Program-made: the position numbers and the translations under genes
Source: Anaerotruncus sp. G3(2012)
GTDB lineage: Bacteria > Bacillota > Clostridia > Oscillospirales > Ruminococcaceae
Direction: 5' to 3'
Assembly: GCF_000403395.2 (NCBI RefSeq)
Contig: NZ_KE159675.1
Span: 55,714 to 102,340 of the forward strand
Length of the DNA stretch: 46,627 nucleotides
Notes under the pieces: generated by a model
What the model was told of the DNA's origin: nothing
Seen by the model: the letters and a program-made list of their open reading frames with translations, nothing else
The model's database searches: none
Part shown: in pieces, positions 17,155 to 25,666 of the stretch
Numbering within the stretch: position 1 is the stretch's first letter
How the letters are laid out: every line of letters begins with the position of its first letter

Positions 17155-19785
17155 TTACTTGCTCTCCTTGATGGCAGCCTGCGCAGCAGCCAGCCGGGCA
17201 ATGGGCACGCGGAAGGGGGAACAGGAGACGTAGTCCAGACCCACCTTGTGGCAGAACTCCACGCTGGAGGGATCGCCGCCGTGCTCACCGCAGATGCCGA
17301 GGTGGATATCCTGATTGGCCTCCCGGCCCAGCTGAGCGGCCATAGCCACCAGCTTGCCCACGCCGGTCTGATCCAGCTTGGCGAAGGGATCACTCTCATA
17401 GATCTTCCGGTCATAGTAGGCACCCAAGAACTTGCCTGCGTCATCGCGGCTAAAGCCGAAGGTCATCTGAGTCAGATCGTTGGTGCCGAAGGAGAAGAAG
17501 TCCGCCTCCTTGGCAATCTGATCAGCGGTGAGGGCGGCACGGGGAATCTCGATCATGGTGCCCACCTTATACTTCATGGAGGAGCCGGCCTCGGCGATGA
17601 TCTTGTCGGCGGTCTCCACCACCACGCTCTTGACGTACTTCAGCTCTTTCACCTCGCCCACCAGCGGGATCATGATCTCGGGGACGATAGTCCAGTCGGC
17701 GTGGCGCTTCTGCACATTCAAAGCGGCCTTGATGACAGCCTTGGTCTGCATGGCGGCAATCTCCGGGTAGGTGACAGCCAGACGGCAGCCGCGGTGGCCC
17801 ATCATGGGGTTGAACTCGTGGAGGGAGGCGATGATGTTCTTGATGTCCTGCACGCTCTTGCCCATATCCTTGGCCAGCTTCTCGATGTCGGCCTCCTCAG
17901 TGGGGACAAACTCATGGAGAGGGGGATCCAAGAAGCGGATGGTGACGGGACAGCCCTCCATAGCCTCATAGATGCCCTCGAAGTCGGACTGCTGCATGGG
18001 CTCCAGCTTGCTCAGGGCCTTCTCACGCTGCTCCAAGGTGTCCGCGCAGATCATCTCGCGGATGGCAGGGATGCGGTCCTCATCGAAGAACATATGCTCG
18101 GTGCGGCAGAGGCCGATGCCCTGAGCGCCGAACTTCCGGGCTTGGGCGGCATCGTGGGGCGTGTCGGCATTGGTGCGGACCTGGAGACGGCGGTACTTGT
18201 CCGCCCAGCCCATGACGCGGCCGAACTCGCCGCCGATGACAGCATCGGTGGTGGGGACGGCGCCGTCGTAAATCTTGCCGGTGGAGCCGTCCAAGGAGAT
18301 CCAGTCGCCCTCCTTGTAGGTCTTGCCGGCGAGGTCGAACTTCTTGGCCTCCTCGTCCATCTTGATGTCGCCGCAGCCGGAGACGCAGCACTTGCCCATG
18401 CCGCGGGCCACAACGGCGGCGTGGGAGGTCATACCGCCGCGGACGGTGAGAATGCCCTGAGCGGCCTTCATGCCCTCGATATCCTCTGGAGAGGTCTCCA
18501 AACGGACCAGAACCACCTTCTCACCGCGCTCGGCCCACTCCTTGGCGTCCTCGGCAGAGAAGACGATCTTGCCGCTGGCGGCACCGGGGGAGGCGCCCAG
18601 AGCGGAGCCGATGAGCTGGGCCTGCTTGATGGCGGTAGCGTCAAACTGGGGATGGAGCAGGGTATCTAAAGAGCGGGGCTCGATCATGGCCACAGCCTGC
18701 TTCTCGTCGATCATGCCCTCGTCCACCAGGTCGCAGGCGATCTTCAGCGCGGCGGCGGGGGTGCGCTTGCCGTTGCGGGTCTGGAGCATGTAGAGCTTGC
18801 CGGCCTCCACGGTGAACTCCATGTCCTGCATGTCGCGGTAGTGATCCTCCAAGGTCTTGCAGACGCCCTCAAACTGGGCGAACGCCTCAGGGAACTTGTC
18901 GGCCATCTCGCTGATGGGCATGGGGGTCCGGACGCCGGCCACCACGTCCTCGCCCTGGGCGTTGGTCAAAAACTCGCCGAAGAGCTTCTTCTCGCCGGTG
19001 GCGGGGTTACGGGTGAAGGCCACACCGGTACCGCAGTCGTCGCCCATGTTGCCGAAGGCCATGGACTGCACGTTGACGGCGGTACCCCAGGAGTAAGGGA
19101 TGTCGTTGTCACGGCGATACACGTTGGCACGGGGGTTGTCCCAAGAGCGGAATACGGCCTTGATGGCGCCCATCAGCTGCTCCTTGGGATCGGTGGGGAA
19201 GTCCTGGCCGATCTTGGCCTTGTACTCCGCCTTGAACTGACCCGCCAGCTCCTTGAGATCGTCAGCGGTGAGCTCCACATCCTGTGTGACGCCCTTCTTC
19301 TCCTTCATCTGGTCGATGAGCTGCTCAAAGTATTTCTTGCCCACCTCCATGACCACGTCTGAGTACATCTGGATGAAGCGGCGATAGCAGTCCCAAGCCC
19401 AGCGGGGGTTGCCGGACTTCCGGGCCATGACCTCCACCACGTCCTCATTGAGGCCGAGGTTCAAAATGGTGTCCATCATGCCGGGCATGGAGGCCCGGGC
19501 ACCGGAGCGGACGCTGACCAGCAGGGGGTTCTCCTTGTCGCCAAACTTCTTGCCGGTGATCTCCTCCATCTTGGTGACATAGGTCATGATCTCCGCCTGA
19601 ATGTCATCATTGATCTTCTGGCCGTCCTCGTAGTACTGGGTGCAGGCCTCGGTGGTGATGGTGAAGCCCTGGGGCACGGGCAGGCCGATATTGGTCATCT
19701 CCGCCAGATTGGCACCCTTGCCGCCCAAGAGTTCACGCATGTTGGCGTTGCCCTCACTGAACAGATACACGTACTTTTTGCTCAC
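17155..19785 (-). CDS. ppdK: Pyruvate, phosphate dikinase
   Basis: The 876-residue enzyme interconverts pyruvate, ATP and phosphate with phosphoenolpyruvate, AMP and pyrophosphate in the cytoplasm. It starts at a GTG (VSKKYVYLFSEGNANM) with GGAGG 8 bases upstream; the longer frame to 20067 runs through the leader and is rejected. Visible parts are the ATP-grasp domain (LLGGKGANLAEMTNIGLPVPQGFTITTEAC), the swivelling phosphohistidine domain with the catalytic His in GGMTSHAAVVARGMGK, and the PEP/pyruvate barrel with GLCRTEHMFF, MGHRGCRL and GICGEHGGDPSSVEF. Length and motifs are standard for the family. It has a long structured leader and its own promoter, divergent from holB. Confidence 0.97.
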   Translation of the reverse strand: MSKKYVYLFSEGNANMRELLGGKGANLAEMTNIGLPVPQGFTITTEACTQYYEDGQKINDDIQAEIMTYVTKMEEITGKKFGDKENPLLVSVRSGARASMPGMMDTILNLGLNEDVVEVMARKSGNPRWAWDCYRRFIQMYSDVVMEVGKKYFEQLIDQMKEKKGVTQDVELTADDLKELAGQFKAEYKAKIGQDFPTDPKEQLMGAIKAVFRSWDNPRANVYRRDNDIPYSWGTAVNVQSMAFGNMGDDCGTGVAFTRNPATGEKKLFGEFLTNAQGEDVVAGVRTPMPISEMADKFPEAFAQFEGVCKTLEDHYRDMQDMEFTVEAGKLYMLQTRNGKRTPAAALKIACDLVDEGMIDEKQAVAMIEPRSLDTLLHPQFDATAIKQAQLIGSALGASPGAASGKIVFSAEDAKEWAERGEKVVLVRLETSPEDIEGMKAAQGILTVRGGMTSHAAVVARGMGKCCVSGCGDIKMDEEAKKFDLAGKTYKEGDWISLDGSTGKIYDGAVPTTDAVIGGEFGRVMGWADKYRRLQVRTNADTPHDAAQARKFGAQGIGLCRTEHMFFDEDRIPAIREMICADTLEQREKALSKLEPMQQSDFEGIYEAMEGCPVTIRFLDPPLHEFVPTEEADIEKLAKDMGKSVQDIKNIIASLHEFNPMMGHRGCRLAVTYPEIAAMQTKAVIKAALNVQKRHADWTIVPEIMIPLVGEVKELKYVKSVVVETADKIIAEAGSSMKYKVGTMIEIPRAALTADQIAKEADFFSFGTNDLTQMTFGFSRDDAGKFLGAYYDRKIYESDPFAKLDQTGVGKLVAMAAQLGREANQDIHLGICGEHGGDPSSVEFCHKVGLDYVSCSPFRVPIARLAAAQAAIKESK

Positions 19786-19838
19786 GCTGTCTTCCTCCTG
19801 TAAAGTATTTGAATCGTATCGTCTTTCCGCGAAGCATC

Positions 19839-20124
19839 CCATCAGATGATAGGGGGCAATGTGGCATTTCGGGGTGAAAACAAACGCCGTCGGCGTTGTC
19901 CCCGCAAGGGGTGCGCTGTCCTCGCTGCCGGGCGGCGGCCCGACTGTCTCGTCCGCCCCGGTCAGCCTCCGTTTTCGCTCCCGAAAAGCGGACCTGTCGG
20001 TGAGCAAAAATGGGGGCTGGCGAGGCCGCAGAACACAGGCGGGCTGACGCCCGCCACGTCTGAGCACGAAGTCCAGCGCCCATTCGAACCGCCGACAGGC
20101 ACCTCGCTCCTTATCATCTGATGG
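19839..20124 (-). other. Long structured ppdK leader bounded by a 13-bp inverted repeat
   Basis: CCATCAGATGATA at 19839-19851 and its exact complement at 20112-20124 close a 286-base GC-rich region that lies entirely between the ppdK promoter and its ribosome site. Inside are further stems, including GGCGGGC/GCCCGCC (about 20038-20053) and a long-range CCTGTCGG/CCGACAGG pair. I see no T-box, cyclic-di-GMP or other riboswitch signature I know. It could be a regulatory leader RNA or a miniature mobile element that landed in the leader. The open frames through it look like by-products of high GC. Confidence 0.5.
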
Positions 20125-20138
20125 TACATTAGGTTTTT

Positions 20139-20167
20139 ATTATAGCGGATTTTTCCTGATAGCGCAA
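20139..20167 (-). promoter_or_regulatory. Promoter for ppdK
   Basis: On the minus strand TTGCGC (20167-20162), a 17-base spacer and a perfect TATAAT (20144-20139). The start would fall near 20132, giving an untranslated leader of about 345 bases. Confidence 0.7.
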
Positions 20168-20259
20168 GCTAAGAAGAGAAGAATTTTTGCATTTTTTTCC
20201 TTGTCTGCGGGGGAGAAAAGCAGGCATCTGCCGATTGAAAAATTCTTCCCCGGTATTGG

Positions 20260-20289
20260 TTGCAATTCCGGGGCAAACTGTGGTACAAT
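20260..20289 (+). promoter_or_regulatory. Promoter for holB
   Basis: TTGCAA (20260-20265), 18-base spacer, TACAAT (20284-20289), about 70 bases before the holB ATG. Confidence 0.5.
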
Positions 20290-20360
20290 AAAAATAATTT
20301 TGGTTCTTTTGCAGCCAAGACCCGCCCGATGGCGGAATCTGCGGACAGAGAGGGCGGAGC

Positions 20361-21206
20361 ATGGAGACAAACCTACCCACAGAGCTGCTGGAGGCCCTGC
20401 GGCGGGACGCCGGGGGCAGCGCCCTGATCCTCACCGGCGGCGGCAATCTGACGGCGGCGGCCCAAGCCGCGGCGGCGGCTATGGAGTGCGAAAACCACGC
20501 CCAAGCCCCCTGCGGACACTGCGGACACTGCCGCAAGGTTCTTGCCGGCATCCACCCGGACGTGGTGACGGCAGCGGATTCTGAGCACAAGATGATCTCT
20601 GTGGAGGTTCTCCGCACCCTCCGCGCCGACGCCTATATCCTGCCCAACGAGGGGCGGCGGAAGATCTTTATCTTTCCCGACTGCGCTCTCTTGGATCAAG
20701 GCGCCCAGAATGTGCTCCTAAAAGTGGTGGAGGAGGGGCCGGAGCACGCGGCCTTCCTCTTCTGCGCCAAGAGCGCCGGGGTGCTGCTGCCCACCCTACG
20801 CTCCCGCTGCGCCCAGTGGCGCGTAGGCGGTGACGCAGAGGCGGTTGCGGCGGAGGACCCCCGGACCGGGGAGCTGTGCCGCCTGTTGGCCGGCCGGGAC
20901 CACCTTGGCCTTGCCGCTTTCTTCACCGCTTTAGAGACCGCCCGGTGCTCCCGGGAGGACCTGCAGACTATTTTGGAACAGACTTGGCAGCGGGTGGCTC
21001 AAGCCCTGCTTTTGGCCTCCGGCTGCGCCGCCGAGCCGGCGGGTGAGGAGGTTCAAGCCCTCTCCCAAGGCCTCAGCCGTCCCGCCCTCAGCGCCGCGGC
21101 GGACCTCTTGAGGGAGCAGGCCCGGCAGCTGCGCTTCAACCTGAATGTGGGCCACACCGCCGGGGCCATGAGGTGGACACGGTCATCGCCGCCGGCAAGC
21201 TCCTGA
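20361..21206 (+). CDS. holB: DNA polymerase III delta' subunit
   Basis: A 281-residue clamp-loader subunit. LILTGGGNLTAAAQAAAAAM replaces the Walker A loop of ATP-binding relatives, and the zinc-binding cluster follows: Cys at about residue 42, then CGHCGHCRKVLAGIHPDV. ISVEVLRTLRADAYILPNEGRRKIFIF and NVLLKVVEEGPEHAAFLFC are the delta'/DnaX-type sensor regions. It lacks a canonical GKT, as delta' subunits often do, and is shorter than the E. coli protein. The end, MRWTRSSPPASS, reads unlike the usual C-terminus, so a frameshift near 21170 or a natural overlap with the next small frame is possible. Confidence 0.85.
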   Translation: METNLPTELLEALRRDAGGSALILTGGGNLTAAAQAAAAAMECENHAQAPCGHCGHCRKVLAGIHPDVVTAADSEHKMISVEVLRTLRADAYILPNEGRRKIFIFPDCALLDQGAQNVLLKVVEEGPEHAAFLFCAKSAGVLLPTLRSRCAQWRVGGDAEAVAAEDPRTGELCRLLAGRDHLGLAAFFTALETARCSREDLQTILEQTWQRVAQALLLASGCAAEPAGEEVQALSQGLSRPALSAAADLLREQARQLRFNLNVGHTAGAMRWTRSSPPASS

Positions 21207-21355
21207 TGGAGCACCGCCGCCCCCTGACCTTCGACTTGGACGAGGTTTTAGACAGCGTCCAGCAGGAAGCCGAGGCCCTCGCAGAGCGCGCCACCCCCCG
21301 CTTCCAGGAGACCAACAGCATCATAGCGGAATACATGCGCAGCGATCAGTTATAA
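21206..21355 (+). CDS. Small protein coupled to holB, function unknown
   Basis: The ATG overlaps the holB stop (TGATG), giving a 49-residue acidic helical protein: EHRRPLTFDLDEVLDSVQQE at the start, then ALAERATPRFQETNSII. The same frame is open upstream to a GTG at 21173 (60 residues). The amino-acid make-up looks like real coding sequence rather than a high-GC shadow. It could be a short independent protein, or the true C-terminal part of a longer holB-linked product displaced by a frameshift. Confidence 0.4.
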   Translation: MEHRRPLTFDLDEVLDSVQQEAEALAERATPRFQETNSIIAEYMRSDQL

Positions 21356-21460
21356 CCGTTTTGCCGCCGATTTTCGCCGCATATTTAGCACATTTGGATT
21401 GTCCCGCCGCGCGGGACGCCGCAGCTCCTAATTCCACACTCAACGAAAGGGGGTTTGCCC

Positions 21461-22567
21461 ATGCAAACCACACTCCCCGCCGGCGATGGCATCCGATGGC
21501 CGGAGGGCCGGCAGATCGCCGTCCTCCTGACCTTCGACTTTGACGCGGACCGCCCCCAGAGCGCCTACTTCCGCCAAGAGGACCTCCCCTTCGCCGACCG
21601 CTCCCGGGGTCTCTACGGCCCGGACGAGGGCCTGCCCCGCATTCTGAGCATGCTATCGCGCCAGAACGTCCCCGCCACCTTCTTCGTCCCCGGCCAGCCC
21701 CCGGCGGAGGAGGAAGACGTCTATATTGAGCACTCCTTCGCCGAAATCGCCGACTTCTGCAAGTGGCGCTATATCCAGTCCCTCAGCGACTATGTGGAAC
21801 TCAGCGAGGGTCCGGAGATCTGGGACTTCCTCCTCCGGATCTGGCAGACCATGAAGCGGAGCATCGAGGAGGGCCTCGCCGCCTCCGGCCCCCTCCCCGG
21901 CGGGCTCAACGTCCAGCGGAAGGCCAAGTACCTCTACGAGCAGACCCCAGAGGAGGACATCCCCGCCCTGCGGGAGTTCCAGCAGATCGCCGCCTTTGCC
22001 TACGCGGTAGCGGAGCAGAACGCGGGCCACGGCACCATCGTCACCGCCCCCACCTGCGGGGCCTGCGGCGTGGTCCCCGCGGTGCTGCGCTACGCGCAGG
22101 TGACACGGAATTTCACCGACCAGCAGATCTGCCGGGGCCTTGCCGCCGCCGGGATCATCGGGAACCTCACCAAGACCAACGCCTCCATCTCCGGGGCGGA
22201 GTGCGGCTGTCAGGCGGAGATCGGCACCGCCTGCTCCATGGCCGCCGCCGCCTTGGCAGAGCTCTACGGCCAGAATTTGGACCAAGTGGAGTACGCGGCA
22301 GAGGTGGCCATGGAACACCACCTGGGCCTCACCTGCGACCCGGTCTGCGGTCTGGTGCAGATCCCCTGCATCGAGCGCAACGCCGTGGCGGCCATGCGGG
22401 CCATGAATGCCTGCAACCTCAGCTATTTTCTCACCGGCTCCCGGAACATCAGCTACGATATGGTCTGTAAGGCCATGAAGGAGACCGGCCTCAGCCTCAA
22501 CCGCCGCTTCCGGGAGACCAGCGAGGGCGGCCTGGCCCGCCTCTACGACCGCCGCCGGCGCCGTTGA
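21461..22567 (+). CDS. Fusion: polysaccharide deacetylase N-terminus joined to L-serine dehydratase alpha domain
   Basis: A 368-residue frame with AAAGGGGG before its ATG. Residues 1-75 are the start of a NodB/PuuE-type polysaccharide deacetylase: WPEGRQIAVLLTFDFDADRP, then LPRILSMLSRQNVPATFFVPG. At about residue 80 it changes abruptly to iron-sulfur L-serine dehydratase: FAEIADFCKWRYIQSLSDYV, EIWDFLLRIWQTM, then TAPTCGACGVVPAVLRYAQ, NASISGAECGCQAEIGTACS and GLTCDPVCGLVQIPCIERNA with the cluster cysteines. The normal beta domain (about 150 residues) is missing and so is the rest of the deacetylase. A deletion joining two neighbouring genes is the simplest reading. The alpha half looks intact, but activity without a beta domain is doubtful unless one is supplied elsewhere. 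Confidence 0.8.
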   Translation: MQTTLPAGDGIRWPEGRQIAVLLTFDFDADRPQSAYFRQEDLPFADRSRGLYGPDEGLPRILSMLSRQNVPATFFVPGQPPAEEEDVYIEHSFAEIADFCKWRYIQSLSDYVELSEGPEIWDFLLRIWQTMKRSIEEGLAASGPLPGGLNVQRKAKYLYEQTPEEDIPALREFQQIAAFAYAVAEQNAGHGTIVTAPTCGACGVVPAVLRYAQVTRNFTDQQICRGLAAAGIIGNLTKTNASISGAECGCQAEIGTACSMAAAALAELYGQNLDQVEYAAEVAMEHHLGLTCDPVCGLVQIPCIERNAVAAMRAMNACNLSYFLTGSRNISYDMVCKAMKETGLSLNRRFRETSEGGLARLYDRRRRR

Positions 22568-22852
22568 CCCCAGCCCCCCGCGCCCCCTCCGCAAGGGGAA
22601 AACAAATTGATTACTATCAATATAACCACGCTCCCGCTTTTCCCCTCCGCACATCCAAACAGGGCATTCCATAATTTTCCATTTTTTACACCTGCGTCAC
22701 AACGCGGCTGCAAGTGCCAAGCTCAGCCCCAGAAATTCCAGATGCTTCCATCTTCCAAGAGGGCCGCCCGCCGAGAAAGGGGCCTGTTTTGGACCCCTGC
22801 GGAGGCCTATGGCGGGCGGCGAGTTGCACAAACCGATGCAATTCAAGGGCAC

Positions 22853-22888
22853 AAAAAGGCGGTTTTTCTTTCGAAAAACCGCCTTTTT
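22853..22888. terminator. Bidirectional terminator
   Basis: AAAAAGGCGGTTTTTC / GAAAAACCGCCTTTTT, a 16-bp stem with a 4-base loop. It serves the MATE gene (minus, ends at 22954) and the serine dehydratase side. Between 22568 and 22852 nothing else was seen. Confidence 0.92.
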
Positions 22889-22953
22889 CATTGAAATTTT
22901 CACGTTATTTTTTCCGCATTTCCCTCGATTTTGTCTCCAGCGCCCCCTAAAAG

Positions 22954-24381
22954 CTACCCTATCAGCTCTTGGTCCATATACAGCTCCCGCTTCCAGCTCC
23001 TGCCCCGATAGCGGATCAGCATGGCCAAAAAACGGCCCATATTGTCCGCCACCATGCACCACCAAACCGCCGTGAGGCCCAGCTGAAACACCACCACACA
23101 CAGGTAGGTAAACACGATCCGCACGCCCCACATGGTGCACATATTGATCACGAAGGGCGCCTTGGTGTCCCCCACGCCGTTAAAAACCCCCTCCAAAATG
23201 ATCAAAACGGCAAAAAACGGCTCAGAAATGGCTACAATCCGCAGCACATCCGCCCCGAGGAGGATCACCTCCTGATCCGGGGTAAAGAGCCCCATAAACA
23301 TCCGGGGGAACAGGAAGAGGAACACGCTCATCGTGCCCATCAGGAACACCGCGATGGCCATAATGGCCTCGGAGTACTGGCCCAGCTTCTCCTCATCCTT
23401 GGCGCCGATGGAGTAACCGGCCAGAGTAGCCGCCGCCGCCTGCATCCCAAACCCCGGCACATAAAACGCCTGCTCCGCCGTCATAGCAATGGTATGGGTC
23501 GCAATGGCCAAAGTGGAGAGATTGTGCGTAATAAGGCCGGTAAACACCACATGACCCAGCTCATTGAACACCCGCTGTGCCGTAATCGGCCCGCTGATGG
23601 CGAGACACCGGCGCATAATCGGCGGATCCACCTGGAGCTTTGCCCCCCGGAGACCCAGCTCCGGGCTTTGCAGAGCCGCCAGAAACATCAGCGTACCGCC
23701 CACCACATAGGCGGCGGCGGTGGCGATGGCCGCACCGGTGACCCCCCAGCCCGCCCCCCAGACGGGGATGGCCAAGGTCCCTATCCGCAGCGTCCAAGGC
23801 CGGTTGATGAGGAGGAAGTTCAGGAGAACGTTGATCACATTCATTAAAATATTGATCCGCATAGGGGTCTTGCTGTCCCCGGTGGCCCGGAGCACCGCCG
23901 CAAAGATGATGCTGGAGGCCACAAAGAGCGTAGGGGCGCAGACAATGGCGAAATAGGTCCCCGCGGCGGGGCGGATGGCCTCCTCCGCCCCCAGCCAGCC
24001 GGGGAGGAAGGGGGCCACCGCCAAGGTCAGCACCGTCAAAAGCGTCCCGGAGATCAAGGTCAGCAGCACCGACTGACTGGTCACCCGCTTCACCCGCCCG
24101 GTGTCCTTGGCCCCCAAGGCCTGGGACACGCAGGCCAGCACCCCCATGGCCAAGGCCCACAGAGGCGAGCGCACCAGCCAAAGGGTGGTGGAGCTGAGGC
24201 CCACCGCCGCCGAGGCGCTGTAGCCGATCCGCCCCACTTGGGCGGTGTCAGCATACTGCACGATGGTCTGGAGGGCCTGCTCTGTCACAGTGGGCCAAGC
24301 CAAGGTGAAGATGGTGGTCATCAGCTCCCTGTCCCTGAGGCTCTGCAAGATAGTAGGTTTTTTCCTGCTGGTGTTTGTCAT
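22954..24381 (-). CDS. MATE-family multidrug/metabolite efflux transporter
   Basis: A 475-residue inner-membrane protein with about 12 helices. The ATG at 24381 (MTNTSRKKPTI) has GGAGGG 6 bases upstream and is preferred to the start at 24441. The opening IFTLAWPTVTEQALQTIVQYADTAQVGRIG and the halves' repeated pattern, LRATGDSKTPMRINILMNVINVLLNF in the first half and FNGVGDTKAPFVINMCTMW in the second, are characteristic of MATE proteins that export cationic compounds using Na+ or H+. It is transcribed alone toward the terminator at 22853. The substrate is not predictable. Confidence 0.93.
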   Translation of the reverse strand: MTNTSRKKPTILQSLRDRELMTTIFTLAWPTVTEQALQTIVQYADTAQVGRIGYSASAAVGLSSTTLWLVRSPLWALAMGVLACVSQALGAKDTGRVKRVTSQSVLLTLISGTLLTVLTLAVAPFLPGWLGAEEAIRPAAGTYFAIVCAPTLFVASSIIFAAVLRATGDSKTPMRINILMNVINVLLNFLLINRPWTLRIGTLAIPVWGAGWGVTGAAIATAAAYVVGGTLMFLAALQSPELGLRGAKLQVDPPIMRRCLAISGPITAQRVFNELGHVVFTGLITHNLSTLAIATHTIAMTAEQAFYVPGFGMQAAAATLAGYSIGAKDEEKLGQYSEAIMAIAVFLMGTMSVFLFLFPRMFMGLFTPDQEVILLGADVLRIVAISEPFFAVLIILEGVFNGVGDTKAPFVINMCTMWGVRIVFTYLCVVVFQLGLTAVWWCMVADNMGRFLAMLIRYRGRSWKRELYMDQELIG

Positions 24382-24545
24382 AGGGCCCTCCGGGGGTAAA
24401 TTCATGATATGGGAAAGGTGCGGATACGCCGCTTTTTTCACACAAAGTGCCGCCCCGCAGCTGAGGGCGCAAAGACTTCTTCAATCCATGCCGAGCCGCA
24501 TCAGCCGCCTTTTCCCGCCGCAGTGCCTCCACGGGGGACGCGCCC

Positions 24546-25400
24546 TTACCGCTCCGGCAAAAATTCCCTCAAATACTCCGCCGACCGCTGGACAGAGGTA
24601 TGGGGGTCCTCCCAATAGAGGGAGTCGTTGATCTCCAAATCAATACAATTCTGATAGTGGTACTTCTCCAAGGTGCGGACCCAGCCCTCCAACTTCTCCC
24701 GGCCGTAGTCCCCGTCCCCCAGGATCAAGTGGTGGCTGTCGGAGTAGTGGACCCACTGGAGCTTGTCGCCCAGGTCCTTACAGAAGTCCTCCAGCGTGTC
24801 CCCGGCCACCTCCATGGCCACCAGGTCCACACAGCAGCAGAGGGCGGGGGAGTCCACCTCACGGAGCATCCGCTTGATATCCGCCAAATTCAGCACCAGA
24901 TTGCTCTCATAGGGCTGAAGCTGCTCCAAAACCAGCTGAATTCCCCACTTCTCCGCCACATCACAGAGGCGGCGGTAACTGTCGGCGGTGCGCTTCCAGC
25001 CCTCCTCCCGGGGGAGATCCCGGGGATGGCAGCCGGTGTTGAGGAACACCCGATTGGTCCCAAAGGCCAAGGCATCCTCCATGGCGTACTTCATATAGTC
25101 CACCGTCCGGTCCCGAAGGGCGGAATCGAGGGCGGAGTAGCTCATCGGATAACCCAAGGTCTCAGGGGTATAGATCACCACCTGCATCCCCTGATCAGCC
25201 ATACAGGAGCGAAGCTCCCGAATCTTAGCCGCCGCCGCGCCGGAGGTGGCGTAATCCAGACGGCAGTAGTGGGGCGCGCCGCCCCACATGTCGATATTCT
25301 TCAGGCCGCACTTGGCCATGGAGTTCAGGTAGAAGGGAAAGGTATGCTGTACAAAGGATACGCTCATAACGGCAATATCCTGCATGGTGAGGTTGGACAT
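24546..25400 (-). CDS. Sugar phosphate isomerase/epimerase, FrlC-like TIM barrel
   Basis: A 284-residue xylose-isomerase-like TIM barrel. Metal-ligand positions are visible: E in LVLEQLQPYESN, D in CCCVDLVAM, H in WVHYSDSHHLILGDGDYG and E in CIDLEIND. It resembles the frlC product at 28735 in the NIDMWGG, YTPETLGYPMSY and PYESN stretches but is clearly diverged, so it may epimerise a different conjugate. It is on the opposite strand, 2.4 kb from the main operon, and the amidohydrolase gene lies upstream in the same direction. Epimerase against isomerase cannot be decided by eye. Confidence 0.85.
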   Translation of the reverse strand: MSNLTMQDIAVMSVSFVQHTFPFYLNSMAKCGLKNIDMWGGAPHYCRLDYATSGAAAAKIRELRSCMADQGMQVVIYTPETLGYPMSYSALDSALRDRTVDYMKYAMEDALAFGTNRVFLNTGCHPRDLPREEGWKRTADSYRRLCDVAEKWGIQLVLEQLQPYESNLVLNLADIKRMLREVDSPALCCCVDLVAMEVAGDTLEDFCKDLGDKLQWVHYSDSHHLILGDGDYGREKLEGWVRTLEKYHYQNCIDLEINDSLYWEDPHTSVQRSAEYLREFLPER

Positions 25401-25453
25401 GGCGGGTTCTCCTTTCTTGCATGGCTTGGCGGAAAAGCCAAGTCAGGAGGCTG

Positions 25454-25608
25454 TTTGGGATGAGTTTGGAGTGAAGGTGTCCGGCCTGCGCCGGACGATT
25501 AAAATTTGATGGCTATGGATGGCGCTCAAACTCTCTGCGTCTATGAAACATATAAATCCCCTAAATCCGCCGCCGCAAGGCGGCGCCGCAGCTCCTCACT
25601 CCCAACTA
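25454..25608. repeat. Degenerate copy of the AATGAGGAATTAGG element family
   Basis: Contains GAAGGTGTCCGG...CCGGACGATT and AAATCCGCCGCCGCAAGGCG followed by GCTCCTCACTCCCAA, matching parts of the intact copy at 37428-37624. The outer ends are eroded. No gene lies here. Confidence 0.55.
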
Positions 25609-25614
25609 AAATAT

Positions 25615-25649
25615 CGGGCCCGGATGGACGTATTCTCCCTCCGGGCCCG
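25615..25649 (-). terminator. Terminator of the amidohydrolase gene
   Basis: CGGGCCCGGA (25615-25624) / TCCGGGCCCG (25640-25649), followed on the minus strand by ATATTTTAG. It lies 18 bases beyond the amidohydrolase stop. Confidence 0.7.
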
Positions 25650-25666
25650 GTTCGTTTGGCGGGCGG

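Noticed and set aside
17248-18669. Long plus-strand frame of 473 codons opposite ppdK
   Set aside because: It is a shadow of the GC-rich ppdK coding strand: low-complexity Gly/Ala/Leu/His composition, no ribosome site, no recognisable domain. The same holds for 18841-19362, 21653-22672, 24600-25463, 26459-27217, 27820-28944, 31666-32478 and 35668-36861.
19786-20067. N-terminal extension of ppdK
   Set aside because: The extra 94 codons run through the structured leader; the GTG at 19785 has a proper ribosome site and gives the normal family N-terminus.
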